A stretch of DNA of 49,795 nucleotides from Oscillospiraceae bacterium (GCA_015064695.1 SVRS01000012.1:1-49795), one strand, 5' to 3'; positions 23,922 through 32,288 are shown, counted from the stretch's first letter. Made by a program: numbers and translations. The notes: generated by a model not told the origin, from the sequence alone.

Positions 23922-24494
23922 TTATTTGCGAACCTGCTTGTCCAGCTTGCGGATAAGGGTCACCAGGGGGATGATCAGGGTACTGCCGATCAGATTTCCG
24001 ATGCCGTGGGGAATATCGGCGGTGTAAAAGCCGAACTGCCACCATACCAGAGCCTGCGCAAAGGTAAAGCTCGTGAGTGCCATTTGGTAGGGAATCAGCA
24101 AGAAGCCAAAGGCGAAGCCGTGAAGACCGCAGACCAGCGCGTACAGAATGGGCGCGAGCCATTTCGGCATACGCCTCGGCAGAAGCATGACCATGCCCCA
24201 AAGAATCACCCAGACGTAGCAGTAGGTAGCCCATAGCCCTGCCCCCTCCATCAGGCCGATGAGCAGGACGTAGACGTAGATGGGAAACAGCGCCTTCCAG
24301 CGATACACCACGGTCAGCACCACGATCATAACGCCTACGAGGTGGACGTTGGGAACGATGTTCATGATCAGGTCGGAGACCATCATCAAAGCCCCCAGCA
24401 TACCGAACACGGCGATCTCGTACACCGTCAGCAGGGCTTTCTTGCGACGGCTGACCCGCATTGGTTGCCGATTTTGCTCGGTTTGTTGACTCAT
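23922..24494 (-). CDS. ECF transporter S component, probably corrinoid-specific
   Basis: A 190-residue integral membrane protein with about six helices (residues 24-185), a basic N-terminus and a basic C-terminus. The pattern AVFGMLGALMMVSDLIMNIVPNVH is typical of substrate-capturing S components of energy-coupling factor transporters, which rely on shared EcfA/A'/T subunits encoded elsewhere. Its ATG overlaps the stop of the DUF4430 lipoprotein gene (ATGA), so both are made together under the cobalamin riboswitch at 25040-25228. That control is the reason to propose vitamin B12 or a related corrinoid as cargo. It does not look like BtuM. Confidence 0.82.
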   Translation of the reverse strand: MSQQTEQNRQPMRVSRRKKALLTVYEIAVFGMLGALMMVSDLIMNIVPNVHLVGVMIVVLTVVYRWKALFPIYVYVLLIGLMEGAGLWATYCYVWVILWGMVMLLPRRMPKWLAPILYALVCGLHGFAFGFLLIPYQMALTSFTFAQALVWWQFGFYTADIPHGIGNLIGSTLIIPLVTLIRKLDKQVRK

Positions 24495-24952
24495 TTGGCT
24501 ACCTTAAAGGCGTAGGTGGCGCCGGCCTCAATGTTGGTCATATCCACGCCGGTCATGCCGTAATCCTCACCGATATAGAAGGACCAATAGGTGCCATCGA
24601 CGTCATAGTCGGCGGTGATGCCGTTGACCTTCTTAACGTACAGTCCGTAGGGACCCTCCTCGCCTTCAATGAGCCCCAGCTCCAGAAGCGCGTCGCCCAC
24701 GACGGTCTTGTCGGTGTGGATCTCAAAGCGGGTCACGGCACCGTCCTTGTCCACAACGTTAAAGTAAAAGACGGTGGTGCCTTCTCCCTTGACGGTGGGC
24801 GGGGGAGTGGGATTTTCGTTTTGACCCGAAGTGGTAGTGTCGGGATTCCGGTTTTCGGCCTTGTCACATCCCATGGCAGTCAGCGCGATAGCCGCAATCA
24901 GCGCGATGCAAAGGACGAGAGACAGCCACGATTTTGGGGTGATTTGTTTCAT
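24491..24952 (-). CDS. DUF4430 (transcobalamin-like) lipoprotein
   Basis: A 153-residue lipoprotein. After MKQITPKSW and a hydrophobic stretch comes the lipobox TAMGC (Cys about residue 29), then a Thr/Pro/Asn-rich linker and a DUF4430 domain (about 55-153). DUF4430 resembles the C-terminal beta domain of human transcobalamin and intrinsic factor; the conserved end YWSFYIGEDYGMTGVDMTNIEAGATY is visible (YWSFYIGEDYG, GATYAFKV). AAGGAG lies 10 bases before ATG 24952. With the S component and riboswitch it probably forms an extracellular corrinoid-binding and uptake pair. Confidence 0.88.
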   Translation of the reverse strand: MKQITPKSWLSLVLCIALIAAIALTAMGCDKAENRNPDTTTSGQNENPTPPPTVKGEGTTVFYFNVVDKDGAVTRFEIHTDKTVVGDALLELGLIEGEEGPYGLYVKKVNGITADYDVDGTYWSFYIGEDYGMTGVDMTNIEAGATYAFKVAK

Positions 24953-25039
24953 GTCTTTGTTTCTCCTTTTCGTTTGTATATACCCTCTTGCCGGCACTCG
25001 CGGCGTTTGCGGAGGGGGATCGCGGATGCTTCCGTGACC

Positions 25040-25228
25040 CTTGATGCTCGGGTCTTTCGGCTGGGCGCAGACGATCGGCCTTCTCGGAGCCCCCGAAAAC
25101 CGAGGTGTATCCAATGACCCTGTTCCTCCCTTGCGGCGGGGAGGTAAGATTCGTCCTTTCCGTTTGTACGGTATGCGCGACACGGCGACGGGCTCGCGCG
25201 GGATTTACACCCGCTTCCCCGTGGCATC
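25040..25228 (-). ncRNA. Cobalamin riboswitch
   Basis: On the minus strand the leader contains GGGAAGCGGGTGTAAATCCC followed by GCGCGAGCCCGTCGCCGTG, matching the GGGAA...GGTGxAAxTCC...CCCGxxxCTGT core of adenosylcobalamin riboswitches. Further on are GTCATTGGAT (GCCACTGG-like), GAGAAGGCC, and the 3' B12 box AGCCGAAAGACCCGAGC at 25043-25062. After it a hairpin (GGGTCACGGAAGCATCCGCGATCC, in parts GGGTCACGGA / TCCGCGATCC) and GC-rich sequence precede the ribosome binding site, which suggests control of translation. When B12 is plentiful the downstream DUF4430-ECF pair should be turned off. Confidence 0.9.
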
Positions 25229-25234
25229 GAGGGT

Positions 25235-25263
25235 ATTATAGCACAGAACCGGGGGATTGTCAA
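25235..25263 (-). promoter_or_regulatory. Consensus promoter of the B12 uptake operon
   Basis: On the minus strand TTGACA (25258-25263) and TATAAT (25235-25240) have a 17-bp spacer. The start near 25228 is directly before the riboswitch fold. Confidence 0.88.
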
Positions 25264-25302
25264 GGGGGACGGTCGGATTTGGAATTGTGCTTACATGGGG
25301 GC

Positions 25303-25331
25303 TTGCTTTTTTTGCGCGTTTATGGTATAAT
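25303..25331 (+). promoter_or_regulatory. Promoter of the hypothetical protein-UPF0316 operon
   Basis: TTGCTT (25303-25308) and TATAAT (25326-25331) are spaced by 17 bp. The promoter is divergent from the B12 operon promoter 40 bp away. Confidence 0.75.
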
Positions 25332-25366
25332 GAGTGGGAGCATGGAGAGGGAAGGAGAGGATGCCT

Positions 25367-25744
25367 ATGTTGGAGAGTCATCGTATCGTGACGGTCCGAA
25401 TGATTGCTTACCCGGAGCCGGGGCAAGAGATCCTGCACCGCGTGGAGCAAATGTGTCGGGAGAACGCCATGACCTATGAGATTCGGCAAAACCAAGCCTA
25501 TTGGAAAATACCCGAAAAGGTAGAGATCACCTTGATGCTCGGGGATAGTCCCACCTGGAATTACGGCAAATGGAGCGAAATATTCGGAAGCCTGTTCACC
25601 CGGAGCATGACCATCGAATGGGACGGGGAGGAGGACGTGCGCCTGTTTTCCTTTCCACCTGTGGACAGTCAGGAGATCTGGGTGGAAATGAATATCCCGT
25701 CGGCCTGCTTTTGGCCCAAGCCCTCCAAGGACGTAAGGCATTGA
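25367..25744 (+). CDS. Hypothetical protein
   Basis: A 125-residue soluble protein of unknown function with no signal peptide or membrane helix. It is rich in Glu, Trp and aromatic residues (NQAYWKIPEKVEITL, SPTWNYGKWSEIF). An alternation of short strands and a helix at the N-terminus suggests a ferredoxin-like alpha/beta fold, which is a guess. AAGGAG lies 9 bases before ATG 25367; an ATG two codons earlier is too close to it. It has its own promoter and is followed after 34 bp by the UPF0316 gene, so they are probably co-transcribed. Confidence 0.7.
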   Translation: MLESHRIVTVRMIAYPEPGQEILHRVEQMCRENAMTYEIRQNQAYWKIPEKVEITLMLGDSPTWNYGKWSEIFGSLFTRSMTIEWDGEEDVRLFSFPPVDSQEIWVEMNIPSACFWPKPSKDVRH

Positions 25745-25778
25745 AGCTTTACCTTGAAAACGAAAAAGGAGAACGAAT

Positions 25779-26330
25779 ATGACAGAATTTTTGGATACGC
25801 TGAGGGGAATATCCCCCATACTGGTGTGCCTGTTGGTGTGCGCCGCCAAGATCGTGGAGATCACCATCCAATCCCTTAAGACCTGCATGATGGTCAAGGG
25901 ACAGCGCTTGAAGGCGGCAGGCCTTGGCTTCGTGGAATGTACGATCTGGGGCCTGGTTATCTCCACCATTATCGGTACGCTTGGCGATAATCTGCTCCTG
26001 CTGGTGTTTTACTGTGCGGGCTACGCCACGGGCCTGTTTCTGGGCTCCACCCTGGAGAGCAAGATCGCCCTGGGCACCTCAAACCTGGAGCTGATTGCAT
26101 CGGATGAAAGTACCGCGAAAATCACCGCTTATCTCAGGGAAAACGGCCGTGGCTATACGGTGTTTGAGGGGCAGGGCTCCAAGGAAAAGATGAACATGAT
26201 CTTTGTGGTGCTTCCGCGAAAGGAGACCCCCAGGGTTCTGCGGGAGATTCGCAAAGCCTGTGATAACAAAGTGTTTGTGGCGGTTTCCGAGGTCAGCAAG
26301 TACGCAGGCGGCTATGGAATGGTGAAGTGA
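25779..26330 (+). CDS. UPF0316 family membrane protein (DUF5698-DUF2179)
   Basis: A 183-residue protein with three N-terminal membrane helices (about residues 10-90, DUF5698) and a cytoplasmic ferredoxin-like DUF2179 domain (about 105-175, containing VFEGQGSKEKMNMIFVVLPRKE, in parts VFEGQGSKEK and IFVVLPRKE). Together they define the UPF0316 family. DUF2179 also caps YitT-type proteins and may sense a small ligand; the function is not known. AAAGGAG precedes the start. The next gene begins after 1 bp. Confidence 0.9.
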   Translation: MTEFLDTLRGISPILVCLLVCAAKIVEITIQSLKTCMMVKGQRLKAAGLGFVECTIWGLVISTIIGTLGDNLLLLVFYCAGYATGLFLGSTLESKIALGTSNLELIASDESTAKITAYLRENGRGYTVFEGQGSKEKMNMIFVVLPRKETPRVLREIRKACDNKVFVAVSEVSKYAGGYGMVK

Positions 26331-26331
26331 T

Positions 26332-26874
26332 ATGCGGGACGTAAAGCTGGATTTTTTCGTCCTGCCCGTGGTCATGCGGCGGGATTTCGTGGAGACCTTC
26401 GTGCTGGAGAAGGAGGATTTCGCCGTGCAGAACCCCGATTGGGTGCGGCGTATGGAGGAGCAACCATCGGGCTTTGACGCCTGGTACACCGGGGCATTCC
26501 TGTGGGAGAAAATGTCAGCCGCAGGCGCAACCACCGACTTTGACGGCGTCTTGGAGCTCCTGCGGGCAAGGGCAGGGAAGGTGCTTTTCATGTCTGAGTC
26601 CGAGACCTCCGGCCACGGGGGTGGTCTGCGTTATAAGGGACGCATGGTCTATGACTTTGTGGCCATGGCCGACCCGAAGGAGCTGGCCGACCTGATCGAG
26701 TATGAGTGGAAGGAAAATTCCCGCTTGCTTTTGGAGGATAGGCTTACTCTTCCCGAGGATCTTTACGTGTTCGATACCACCCTGGATTGGGCCATCGTAT
26801 TTACCCACGAGTCTGTGGAGACGGGGGAATCGTCCGAGGTTGTCGCACGGTGCTGTCGGGTGATCGGTCTTTAA
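26332..26874 (+). CDS. Hypothetical soluble protein
   Basis: A 180-residue acidic protein without signal peptide or membrane helix; the family is not recognised. The N-terminus is DFFVLPVVMRRDFVETFVLEK in style (DFFVLPVVMRR). A central helix-rich part with VLFMSESETSGHGGG is followed by a C-terminal DLYVFDTTLDWAIVFTHES segment. That last motif occurs in many small hypothetical proteins of Firmicutes, some near toxins as immunity proteins, but nothing nearby supports that role. It follows the UPF0316 gene with 1 bp between and is followed by a strong terminator, so it ends that operon. Confidence 0.72.
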   Translation: MRDVKLDFFVLPVVMRRDFVETFVLEKEDFAVQNPDWVRRMEEQPSGFDAWYTGAFLWEKMSAAGATTDFDGVLELLRARAGKVLFMSESETSGHGGGLRYKGRMVYDFVAMADPKELADLIEYEWKENSRLLLEDRLTLPEDLYVFDTTLDWAIVFTHESVETGESSEVVARCCRVIGL

Positions 26875-26886
26875 ATGATGGGAAAT

Positions 26887-26924
26887 AAAAAAGCTTCGCA
26901 GAGGGTTCTCTGCGAAGCTTTTTT
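26887..26924. terminator. Strong bidirectional terminator
   Basis: A 17-bp perfect stem (AAAAAAGCTTCGCAGAG / CTCTGCGAAGCTTTTTT) around GGTT, with A and T runs on both flanks. It serves the UPF0316 operon on the plus strand and the first solute-binding protein gene on the minus strand. Confidence 0.93.
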
Positions 26925-26942
26925 ATATGACGGAAGGTCATA

Positions 26943-28454
26943 TTAAGGCTTGGATTGAATGAGAGCAACGTTTTCCAGCTTCCTCGAAATCTTTTCCAAG
27001 CTCTTCTTACAAGCGGCAACGCGGGCTTTGAAAAGGGAAACGGAGTTGTTGGTGTGACTCATAACCACGTCACGAAGACCGTGGTGGAAGCTGCCGAGGG
27101 AGGAGATGTAGATGATACCGGGATCAATGTAGACGTTGTCGGTAATGATATCCATCATGTCGGCAGACTGGGGATCCTGCGCGATGGTGGTGCGCAGGGT
27201 GGTCTCGTAGTAGGCGGGCTTCACGATCTGATAGCTGGCCGAGCTCATGGCTTCCAGAACGGCGGTGACCTCGTCCAGTCGCTCGTCCGTAACGGTTACG
27301 GGAATGCAAACCACGGTGAACTGATCGTGCAGCAGGGTGGCGTAGCCATCCTGGGCCTCATCGTACTTGGGGATGGGAACGACACCGTACTCCTGCTCCA
27401 TGCTGCGCATTTCGGAGTTTTCCAGCTCCAGCATACGGAGGGAAGCCATGGCGGCAAAGCCGTTGGCGAACATTCTGCGGATATCCTTCTGCTCGGCATC
27501 TGCCTCCTTGAGGGCGAAGTAACGGGTACCGCCGTTGGTCTCATAGAAGAGCTGCAGGAGCTTGTCGGTGACACCGTGCAGCCTCTCCATATCCAACACG
27601 AACTCATATTCACCCTCGGGGGTGGTGGTGATGATATCCAGCTTACAGGCGCTCCAGTAGGCGTCGATGCTGGTCTCGTTGCTGCTGACGAATCCGTAGA
27701 TGTCTCCGTTGTCGTCGCGGATACCGTCACCGTTTTCCTTGTAGAGCAGGGGAACCAGGGAAGCCTGCTTATCCAGGGTCCAGCTTCCGTTCTCTACGTA
27801 CTCGTACAAAAAGGGCTGGTTCGCATCGGTAAAGATATCCTTGTTAAAGACGGTAACGAATCCGAAACGGTACATGGACAGCAGCATGGAGCCGAGAAGG
27901 GCGTACTGGGTATCCTTGTGCAGAGCGGCAGCGTTAAAGCCTTGTGTCCACCAGGGCTTGTCAAAGTCCAAATACTCGGTGGCGCGGAGGTTCACGAAGG
28001 TTCCGTTCAAGGTTTCGGGCAGGGTGGTGTAGCAGGGAGCAGCCATAACGTCGTATTCCTTGTTGCCGCCCTTTACAGCCAAAGCGACCTTGTTGACAAC
28101 GGCATCGGCGCCGGAGGTGGAATCCTCAATGCTGATAATCTTGACGCCCAAGCGCTCCTCAACCTTTTTGTTGCGTTCGAACACGGCGTCGTTCACGGAT
28201 TCACTCTTCAGACCCTCCACCGCGATCTCGCCGGAGGTCCAGCCCTCCACGTATCGGCTGATGATGGTGATCTCGTCGTCGTCATAGAATAGATCGTCCG
28301 GCAGATTGTCCTTCAAGGCGGACTCTTCCTCGGTGCCGCTCCAGTAGGTTTGGCCGTTGGTCTGAGTGGGATCTCCCTCGTTGGCGCAAGCGGCCAGGGA
28401 GCCGCCGGCCATCAAAAGAGCCAGCATGGCGGAAAGGAAACGAATTTTCTTCAT
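26943..28454 (-). CDS. Extracellular solute-binding lipoprotein 1
   Basis: A 503-residue ABC-type solute-binding protein. The signal peptide ends in the lipobox SLAAC (Cys about residue 23), then a low-complexity Thr/Glu/Gly linker. The binding fold begins near DEITIISRYVEGW and contains AVFERNKKVEERLGVKI, YDVMAAPCYTT and LDFDKPWWTQGF; the C-terminal part is helical. Layout fits cluster D/F sugar-binding proteins. No permease or ATPase is nearby. It is clearly paralogous to the two genes to its right. A MITE copy lies in its leader between promoter (28690-28719) and start codon. Confidence 0.9.
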   Translation of the reverse strand: MKKIRFLSAMLALLMAGGSLAACANEGDPTQTNGQTYWSGTEEESALKDNLPDDLFYDDDEITIISRYVEGWTSGEIAVEGLKSESVNDAVFERNKKVEERLGVKIISIEDSTSGADAVVNKVALAVKGGNKEYDVMAAPCYTTLPETLNGTFVNLRATEYLDFDKPWWTQGFNAAALHKDTQYALLGSMLLSMYRFGFVTVFNKDIFTDANQPFLYEYVENGSWTLDKQASLVPLLYKENGDGIRDDNGDIYGFVSSNETSIDAYWSACKLDIITTTPEGEYEFVLDMERLHGVTDKLLQLFYETNGGTRYFALKEADAEQKDIRRMFANGFAAMASLRMLELENSEMRSMEQEYGVVPIPKYDEAQDGYATLLHDQFTVVCIPVTVTDERLDEVTAVLEAMSSASYQIVKPAYYETTLRTTIAQDPQSADMMDIITDNVYIDPGIIYISSLGSFHHGLRDVVMSHTNNSVSLFKARVAACKKSLEKISRKLENVALIQSKP

Positions 28455-28509
28455 AATCTACTATCTACTCCTTCTAACGAATATGTGAGTTGGGGTCGAA
28501 ATCAATCTT

Positions 28510-28671
28510 GGGGACCTCTAAATATTCAGCGTGCGGAGAGCGGCGAGAAGATTTTTTGTCAGACGCAACAAAAGTCCGCGCGCGTAGTGGAGTCTACGCG
28601 AAGGATTTTTGTGAAGTTTGACAGAAAAGATTCCGTCGATTCTCCATGCGATGAATTTTTAGAGGTTCCCT
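28510..28671 (+). mobile_element. MITE copy A (in leader of solute-binding protein 1)
   Basis: About 161 bp bounded by GGGGACCTCTAAATATTCA and the inverse end TGAATTTTTAGAGGTTCCC, flanked by the 4-bp duplication TCTT. Inside are the hairpins CGCGTAG-TGGAGT-CTACGCG and a shorter one that is perfect (GACGGAA / TTCCGTC) in other copies. No complete gene is encoded. It sits 12 bp downstream of the predicted transcription start of the solute-binding gene, so it becomes part of that mRNA leader. Confidence 0.88.
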
Positions 28672-28689
28672 CTTGTATATACCGAATTC

Positions 28690-28719
28690 ATTATACCATG
28701 GAGAGGTATATTCTGTCAA
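28690..28719 (-). promoter_or_regulatory. Promoter of solute-binding protein 1
   Basis: On the minus strand TTGACA (28714-28719) and TATAAT (28690-28695) are separated by 18 bp. The MITE lies between this promoter and the gene. Confidence 0.82.
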
Positions 28720-28784
28720 GGGGATATATCCTTTTTCTACGAAAAGCCAAAAAAGGACGGCTATAAATTGGGCAATATAACGGC

Positions 28785-28819
28785 AGAAAAAGAGACGGAG
28801 CGCCGTGGGGCGCTCCGTC
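28785..28819 (-). terminator. Terminator of solute-binding protein 2
   Basis: The 11-bp stem GACGGAGCGCC / GGCGCTCCGTC with a 4-base loop is followed on the minus strand by TCTTTTTCTG. It lies 25 bp after the stop codon. Confidence 0.88.
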
Positions 28820-28844
28820 CGTAAGAGACATGGCTGGGAGTGAG

Positions 28845-30359
28845 TTATTGCGGCTGCTGGGAGGCGATTTTTTCGAACATACCGACGATCTTTCTCTTCA
28901 AGCCCTTTTCGGCAATGACCAACTTGGTCTTGAAGCGGGAGACGGCATCGTTGTTCTTGTTGCCGACGATATCGCGCAAGCCGTTCTGGAAGCTGTCGAA
29001 TGCATCGGTGTAGATAATGCCTGCATCAATAAAGATGCCTTCGGTGATGATATCCATCATCTGAGCCGACTGAGGATCCTTGGCGATCTTGGTGCGGAGG
29101 GTTTCCTCGTAGTAGGCGGGCTTCACGATCTTGTAGCTGACGGAGGACAGGGCCTCCAGTACGGCACTGACCATATCCAATCGCTCGCCTTTTACCGTGG
29201 TGGGAACGGCGACAACGGTGAACTGGTCATGGAGCAGGGTGTAGTAGCCGTCCTGCTTCTCGTCGAACTTCGGCATGGGAATGACGCCGTATTCGCTCTC
29301 CATGTTTCTCATTTCGGAGTTTTCAAGCTCCATGATGCGAAGCGTGGCCATGGCACCGAGATTGTTTGAGAACATTTTGCGGATATCTGCCTGCTCGGCG
29401 TCACCCGCCTTGGAGGGCATGGAATAGGTGCCGTCATCCGTGCCGTAGTAAAGCTGGAGAACCTTCTCCGCTACATCGTACAGCTTGCCGGAGTCAAAAA
29501 CCAGAACTAACTCGCCGTCGGTGTTCTTGGTGACGATGTCAACCTGGCAGGAGCTCCAGTAAGCATCGGTGCTGATGAGTCGGGAGCTGATAAATCCGTA
29601 GGTGTCGCCGGTCTCATCCTGGATGCCGTTACCATTGTCCTTGTGGAATAGGGGAACCAGGGAGATCTGCTTGTCCAGCGTCCACGCCCCTTCCTCTACG
29701 GTGTCATACAGGAAGGGCTGGTTGGCATTCGTGAACAGATCCTTGTTGAAAACCGTCACGAAGGCGAAGCGGTAGATGGAAAGAAGCATGGAGCCGGTGG
29801 CAGAGAACTGCATACCGTCGTATTCCATGGCCTCGTTGTAGCCCTGAGTCCAGTAGGGCTTGTCGAAATCCAGATACTCCGTGTTGCGCAGGTTGGCGAA
29901 GGTACCCTTCAGGGACTCGGGTGCCGTGGTGTAAGCGCAGGCGGCCATGATGTCGTATTCGTTCGTGCCTGCCTTAACGGCCTTAGCCACCTTGGACGGA
30001 ACCGTACCGGAGCCGGCATCGGGATCCAAAATGCTGTTGAAGGTGATGTTGAGGCGGGACTCGACCATTCTGTTGCGCTCGAAAATCGCATCGTTAACAG
30101 GCTCCGAGGTGATGCCGTCTACCGAGATCTCACCGCGGGTCCAGCCCTCCAGATCACGGCTGATGATGGTGATCTTGGCTTTGTCGTAGTCCAGGGACGA
30201 GGGCAGATCGTCGTGGACGCCGGTGTCCTCCTCGGAATTGGTATCGTTGGTCACTTTGTCTCCTGTTTCGACGGGATCGTCTCCGTTAGCACAGGATGCC
30301 AGCGGTGCTACGAGCATGAGCGCCGCAAGAAGCGCCGAAAGAAAGCGGGTCTTTTTCAT
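28845..30359 (-). CDS. Extracellular solute-binding lipoprotein 2
   Basis: A 504-residue paralogue of the proteins on both sides. The signal peptide begins MKKTRFLSALLAAL and ends at the lipobox PLASC (about residue 22). It shares the same segments as its neighbours: DKAKITIISRDLEGW, AIFERNRMVESRL, EYDIMAACAYTT, LDFDKPYWTQGYNEAM. GGAGGAG precedes ATG 30359; an in-frame codon 36 bases upstream lacks a site. It has its own promoter and terminator, so the three paralogues can be expressed separately. The ligand is probably an oligosaccharide, judged only from the glycosidase operon next door. Confidence 0.9.
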   Translation of the reverse strand: MKKTRFLSALLAALMLVAPLASCANGDDPVETGDKVTNDTNSEEDTGVHDDLPSSLDYDKAKITIISRDLEGWTRGEISVDGITSEPVNDAIFERNRMVESRLNITFNSILDPDAGSGTVPSKVAKAVKAGTNEYDIMAACAYTTAPESLKGTFANLRNTEYLDFDKPYWTQGYNEAMEYDGMQFSATGSMLLSIYRFAFVTVFNKDLFTNANQPFLYDTVEEGAWTLDKQISLVPLFHKDNGNGIQDETGDTYGFISSRLISTDAYWSSCQVDIVTKNTDGELVLVFDSGKLYDVAEKVLQLYYGTDDGTYSMPSKAGDAEQADIRKMFSNNLGAMATLRIMELENSEMRNMESEYGVIPMPKFDEKQDGYYTLLHDQFTVVAVPTTVKGERLDMVSAVLEALSSVSYKIVKPAYYEETLRTKIAKDPQSAQMMDIITEGIFIDAGIIYTDAFDSFQNGLRDIVGNKNNDAVSRFKTKLVIAEKGLKRKIVGMFEKIASQQPQ

Positions 30360-30393
30360 ACTATTGCTCCTCCAAATGATTTTTAACTGATTC

Positions 30394-30423
30394 ATTATAG
30401 CATAAAACGGGAGAGCTTGTCAA
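30394..30423 (-). promoter_or_regulatory. Promoter of solute-binding protein 2
   Basis: On the minus strand TTGACA (30418-30423) and TATAAT (30394-30399) are 18 bp apart. The sequence TTTATGCTATAAT at the -10 is shared with the promoter of solute-binding protein 3. Confidence 0.82.
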
Positions 30424-30497
30424 GACAATGAGGATGTTTTCTACGAAAGGCCTAAAAAGCGCATGCCCTGTTTGGGCAATATCCCTACATAATATGA

Positions 30498-30525
30498 AAG
30501 GACGGCTCCGATAAGAGCCGTCCTT
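30498..30525 (-). terminator. Hairpin after solute-binding protein 3
   Basis: AAGGACGGCTC pairs with GAGCCGTCCTT around CGATAA. The minus-strand tail (TCATATTATG) is only moderately U-rich, so it is a probable rather than certain terminator. Confidence 0.65.
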
Positions 30526-30554
30526 GGATAGAAATGAATGTCTGAAGGTTGGAA

Positions 30555-32066
30555 TCAAGCCGCCGGCTTGGAGGCGATCTTGTCCAGCTTGAGCATCACG
30601 GTCCTCAGCTTCTTCTGCAGACTGATGACGGCGACGCGGTACTTGGAGGTTACGGTATTCTGCTTGGATTCGATGATCTCACGGAAAGGATTCTGGAAGC
30701 CGCCCAGAGCGTCGGTATAGAAAATGCCCGAGTCGGTGGTGAGGCTGTTGATGATCTGCTCCATCATGAGGGAGGACTGCTGATCCTGAGCGATCTTGGT
30801 ACGGAGAGTCTCCTCGTAATATACGGGCTTGACGATCCGATACGCGGCGGAGGAAAGTGCCTCCAGCACGGCGCCAACCTCGTCCAGGCGGTTGCCCTTT
30901 ACGGTGGTGGGAACGGAGATGACCGTGAACTGATCGTGAAGCATGGAGTGGTATTCCTTCTGTGTCTCGTCGAACTTGGGCATGGGAACGATACCGAATT
31001 TGTCGGTCATGTTGCGAACGTTCTCCCGCTCCAAGCCCATGATGCGGACGGTTGCCATAGCGGCCTTGCCCTCTGCGAACAGGTCGCATACGCGGTCCAT
31101 GTGTCCGTCGTAGGGAAGATTCTTGACGATGTAAGCCGAATCATCGGTTTTGTGGTAAAGCGTCAGTACCTTTTCGGCCACGTCGAACAGCTTGCTCGTT
31201 TCAAAGATGATCTCAAACTCGCCGTCCTCGTTGGTTTTGAGGATATCCACCTCGCAGGAGCTCCAGTAGGGATCGACGCTGATGTGGTAGGTGGAAATGA
31301 AGCCGTATACGTCCTCCTCCTCGTCCTGGATGTTGTTTCCGTTGTCCCGGTGGAACAGAGGTGTCAGAGAAATCTGCTTATCCAGGGTCCAGGTGCCGTT
31401 GTCCACGTATTCGTAGAGGTACTTCTGCCCCGCATCGTCGAACAGCTTCTGATTAAAGACAGTGGCGTAGGCGAAGCGGTAAATGGACAGGAGGAGCGCA
31501 CCGGCCACGACGTGCTGATTGTCCCGGTACAGGGTGGCGTCGTTGAGGCCCTGAGACCACCAGGGCTTGTCGAAATCCATATATTCGGAGTCGCGGAGAT
31601 TGGCGAAGATACCCTTGGTGGATTGCCCCAGGGTGATGTAGCAGGCGGCGGCCAGTACGTCATACTCATCCGAGCCGGCTTTGACGGCGTTTTCTACGCG
31701 GGAGACGATGTTGTAGCCACCCAGATCGTCGTCGGGAATGTTGGAGATCTTGACGCCCAGGCGCTCCTCAACCGCCTTGTTCCGCTCAAAGACCGCATCG
31801 TTGATGGGCTCGCCGTTGATACCGTCCACCCAAATTTCGCGGTCGGTCCAGCCGTCGCGGTCCCGGGAGAGGAAGGTGATCTCGTCGTTACCGTAATTCA
31901 GATCGTCGGGCAGATTATCCCGCAGCTCGGTCTCCGATCCGTCGGATATTTCGGAGGATTGTGCCCGGGTGGTATCGTCGGTTACGTCGCCCGTGGCGCA
32001 GGCGGTCAGGGTGCCGACGAGTAAAAGCCCTGCCAAAAGGGCGGAAAGAATGCGTTTGGTTCTCAT
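30555..32066 (-). CDS. Extracellular solute-binding lipoprotein 3
   Basis: A 503-residue third paralogue. The signal peptide ends in the lipobox TLTAC (Cys about residue 23). Conserved blocks shared with the other two include NDEITFLSRDRDGW, AVFERNKAVEERLGVKI, EYDVLAAACYITL and MDFDKPWWSQGLNDA. AAGGAGACTCC lies upstream of the start (GGAG about 5-9 bases away). Its promoter at 32127-32155 is divergent from the glycosidase operon promoter. Three neighbouring copies without permease suggest recent duplication, with each protein perhaps tuned to a different glycan and sharing a permease encoded elsewhere. Confidence 0.9.
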   Translation of the reverse strand: MRTKRILSALLAGLLLVGTLTACATGDVTDDTTRAQSSEISDGSETELRDNLPDDLNYGNDEITFLSRDRDGWTDREIWVDGINGEPINDAVFERNKAVEERLGVKISNIPDDDLGGYNIVSRVENAVKAGSDEYDVLAAACYITLGQSTKGIFANLRDSEYMDFDKPWWSQGLNDATLYRDNQHVVAGALLLSIYRFAYATVFNQKLFDDAGQKYLYEYVDNGTWTLDKQISLTPLFHRDNGNNIQDEEEDVYGFISTYHISVDPYWSSCEVDILKTNEDGEFEIIFETSKLFDVAEKVLTLYHKTDDSAYIVKNLPYDGHMDRVCDLFAEGKAAMATVRIMGLERENVRNMTDKFGIVPMPKFDETQKEYHSMLHDQFTVISVPTTVKGNRLDEVGAVLEALSSAAYRIVKPVYYEETLRTKIAQDQQSSLMMEQIINSLTTDSGIFYTDALGGFQNPFREIIESKQNTVTSKYRVAVISLQKKLRTVMLKLDKIASKPAA

Positions 32067-32126
32067 AAGGAGTCTCCTTCTTCATGTGGCGTAAAGCCAC
32101 GGTAGTCCGATGGTGTATTACATCTT

Positions 32127-32155
32127 ATTATAGCATAAACCTTGTCCGAAAGCAA
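32127..32155 (-). promoter_or_regulatory. Promoter of solute-binding protein 3
   Basis: On the minus strand TTGCTT (32150-32155) and TATAAT (32127-32132) have a 17-bp spacer. Confidence 0.75.
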
Positions 32156-32220
32156 GTAGCCTACCTGCCCAAAGATCGCACGGCTGTTTTGGCGAATGTG
32201 AACAATTTTTTTAATGAATG

Positions 32221-32249
32221 TTGACAGGCTTATAAAAGCATGCTATAAT
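32221..32249 (+). promoter_or_regulatory. Consensus promoter of the glycosidase operon
   Basis: TTGACA (32221-32226) and TATAAT (32244-32249) match consensus with a 17-bp spacer. A promoter this strong without activator need suggests control by a repressor; I see no certain operator. Confidence 0.88.
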
Positions 32250-32288
32250 ATTTTAAAGAAAACAACTTGAGAGGAGAATTTCCGTCCT

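Noticed and set aside
26943..32066. A complete ABC sugar importer
   Set aside because: Only binding proteins are present. I found no frame with permease or ABC ATPase motifs in the region on either strand.
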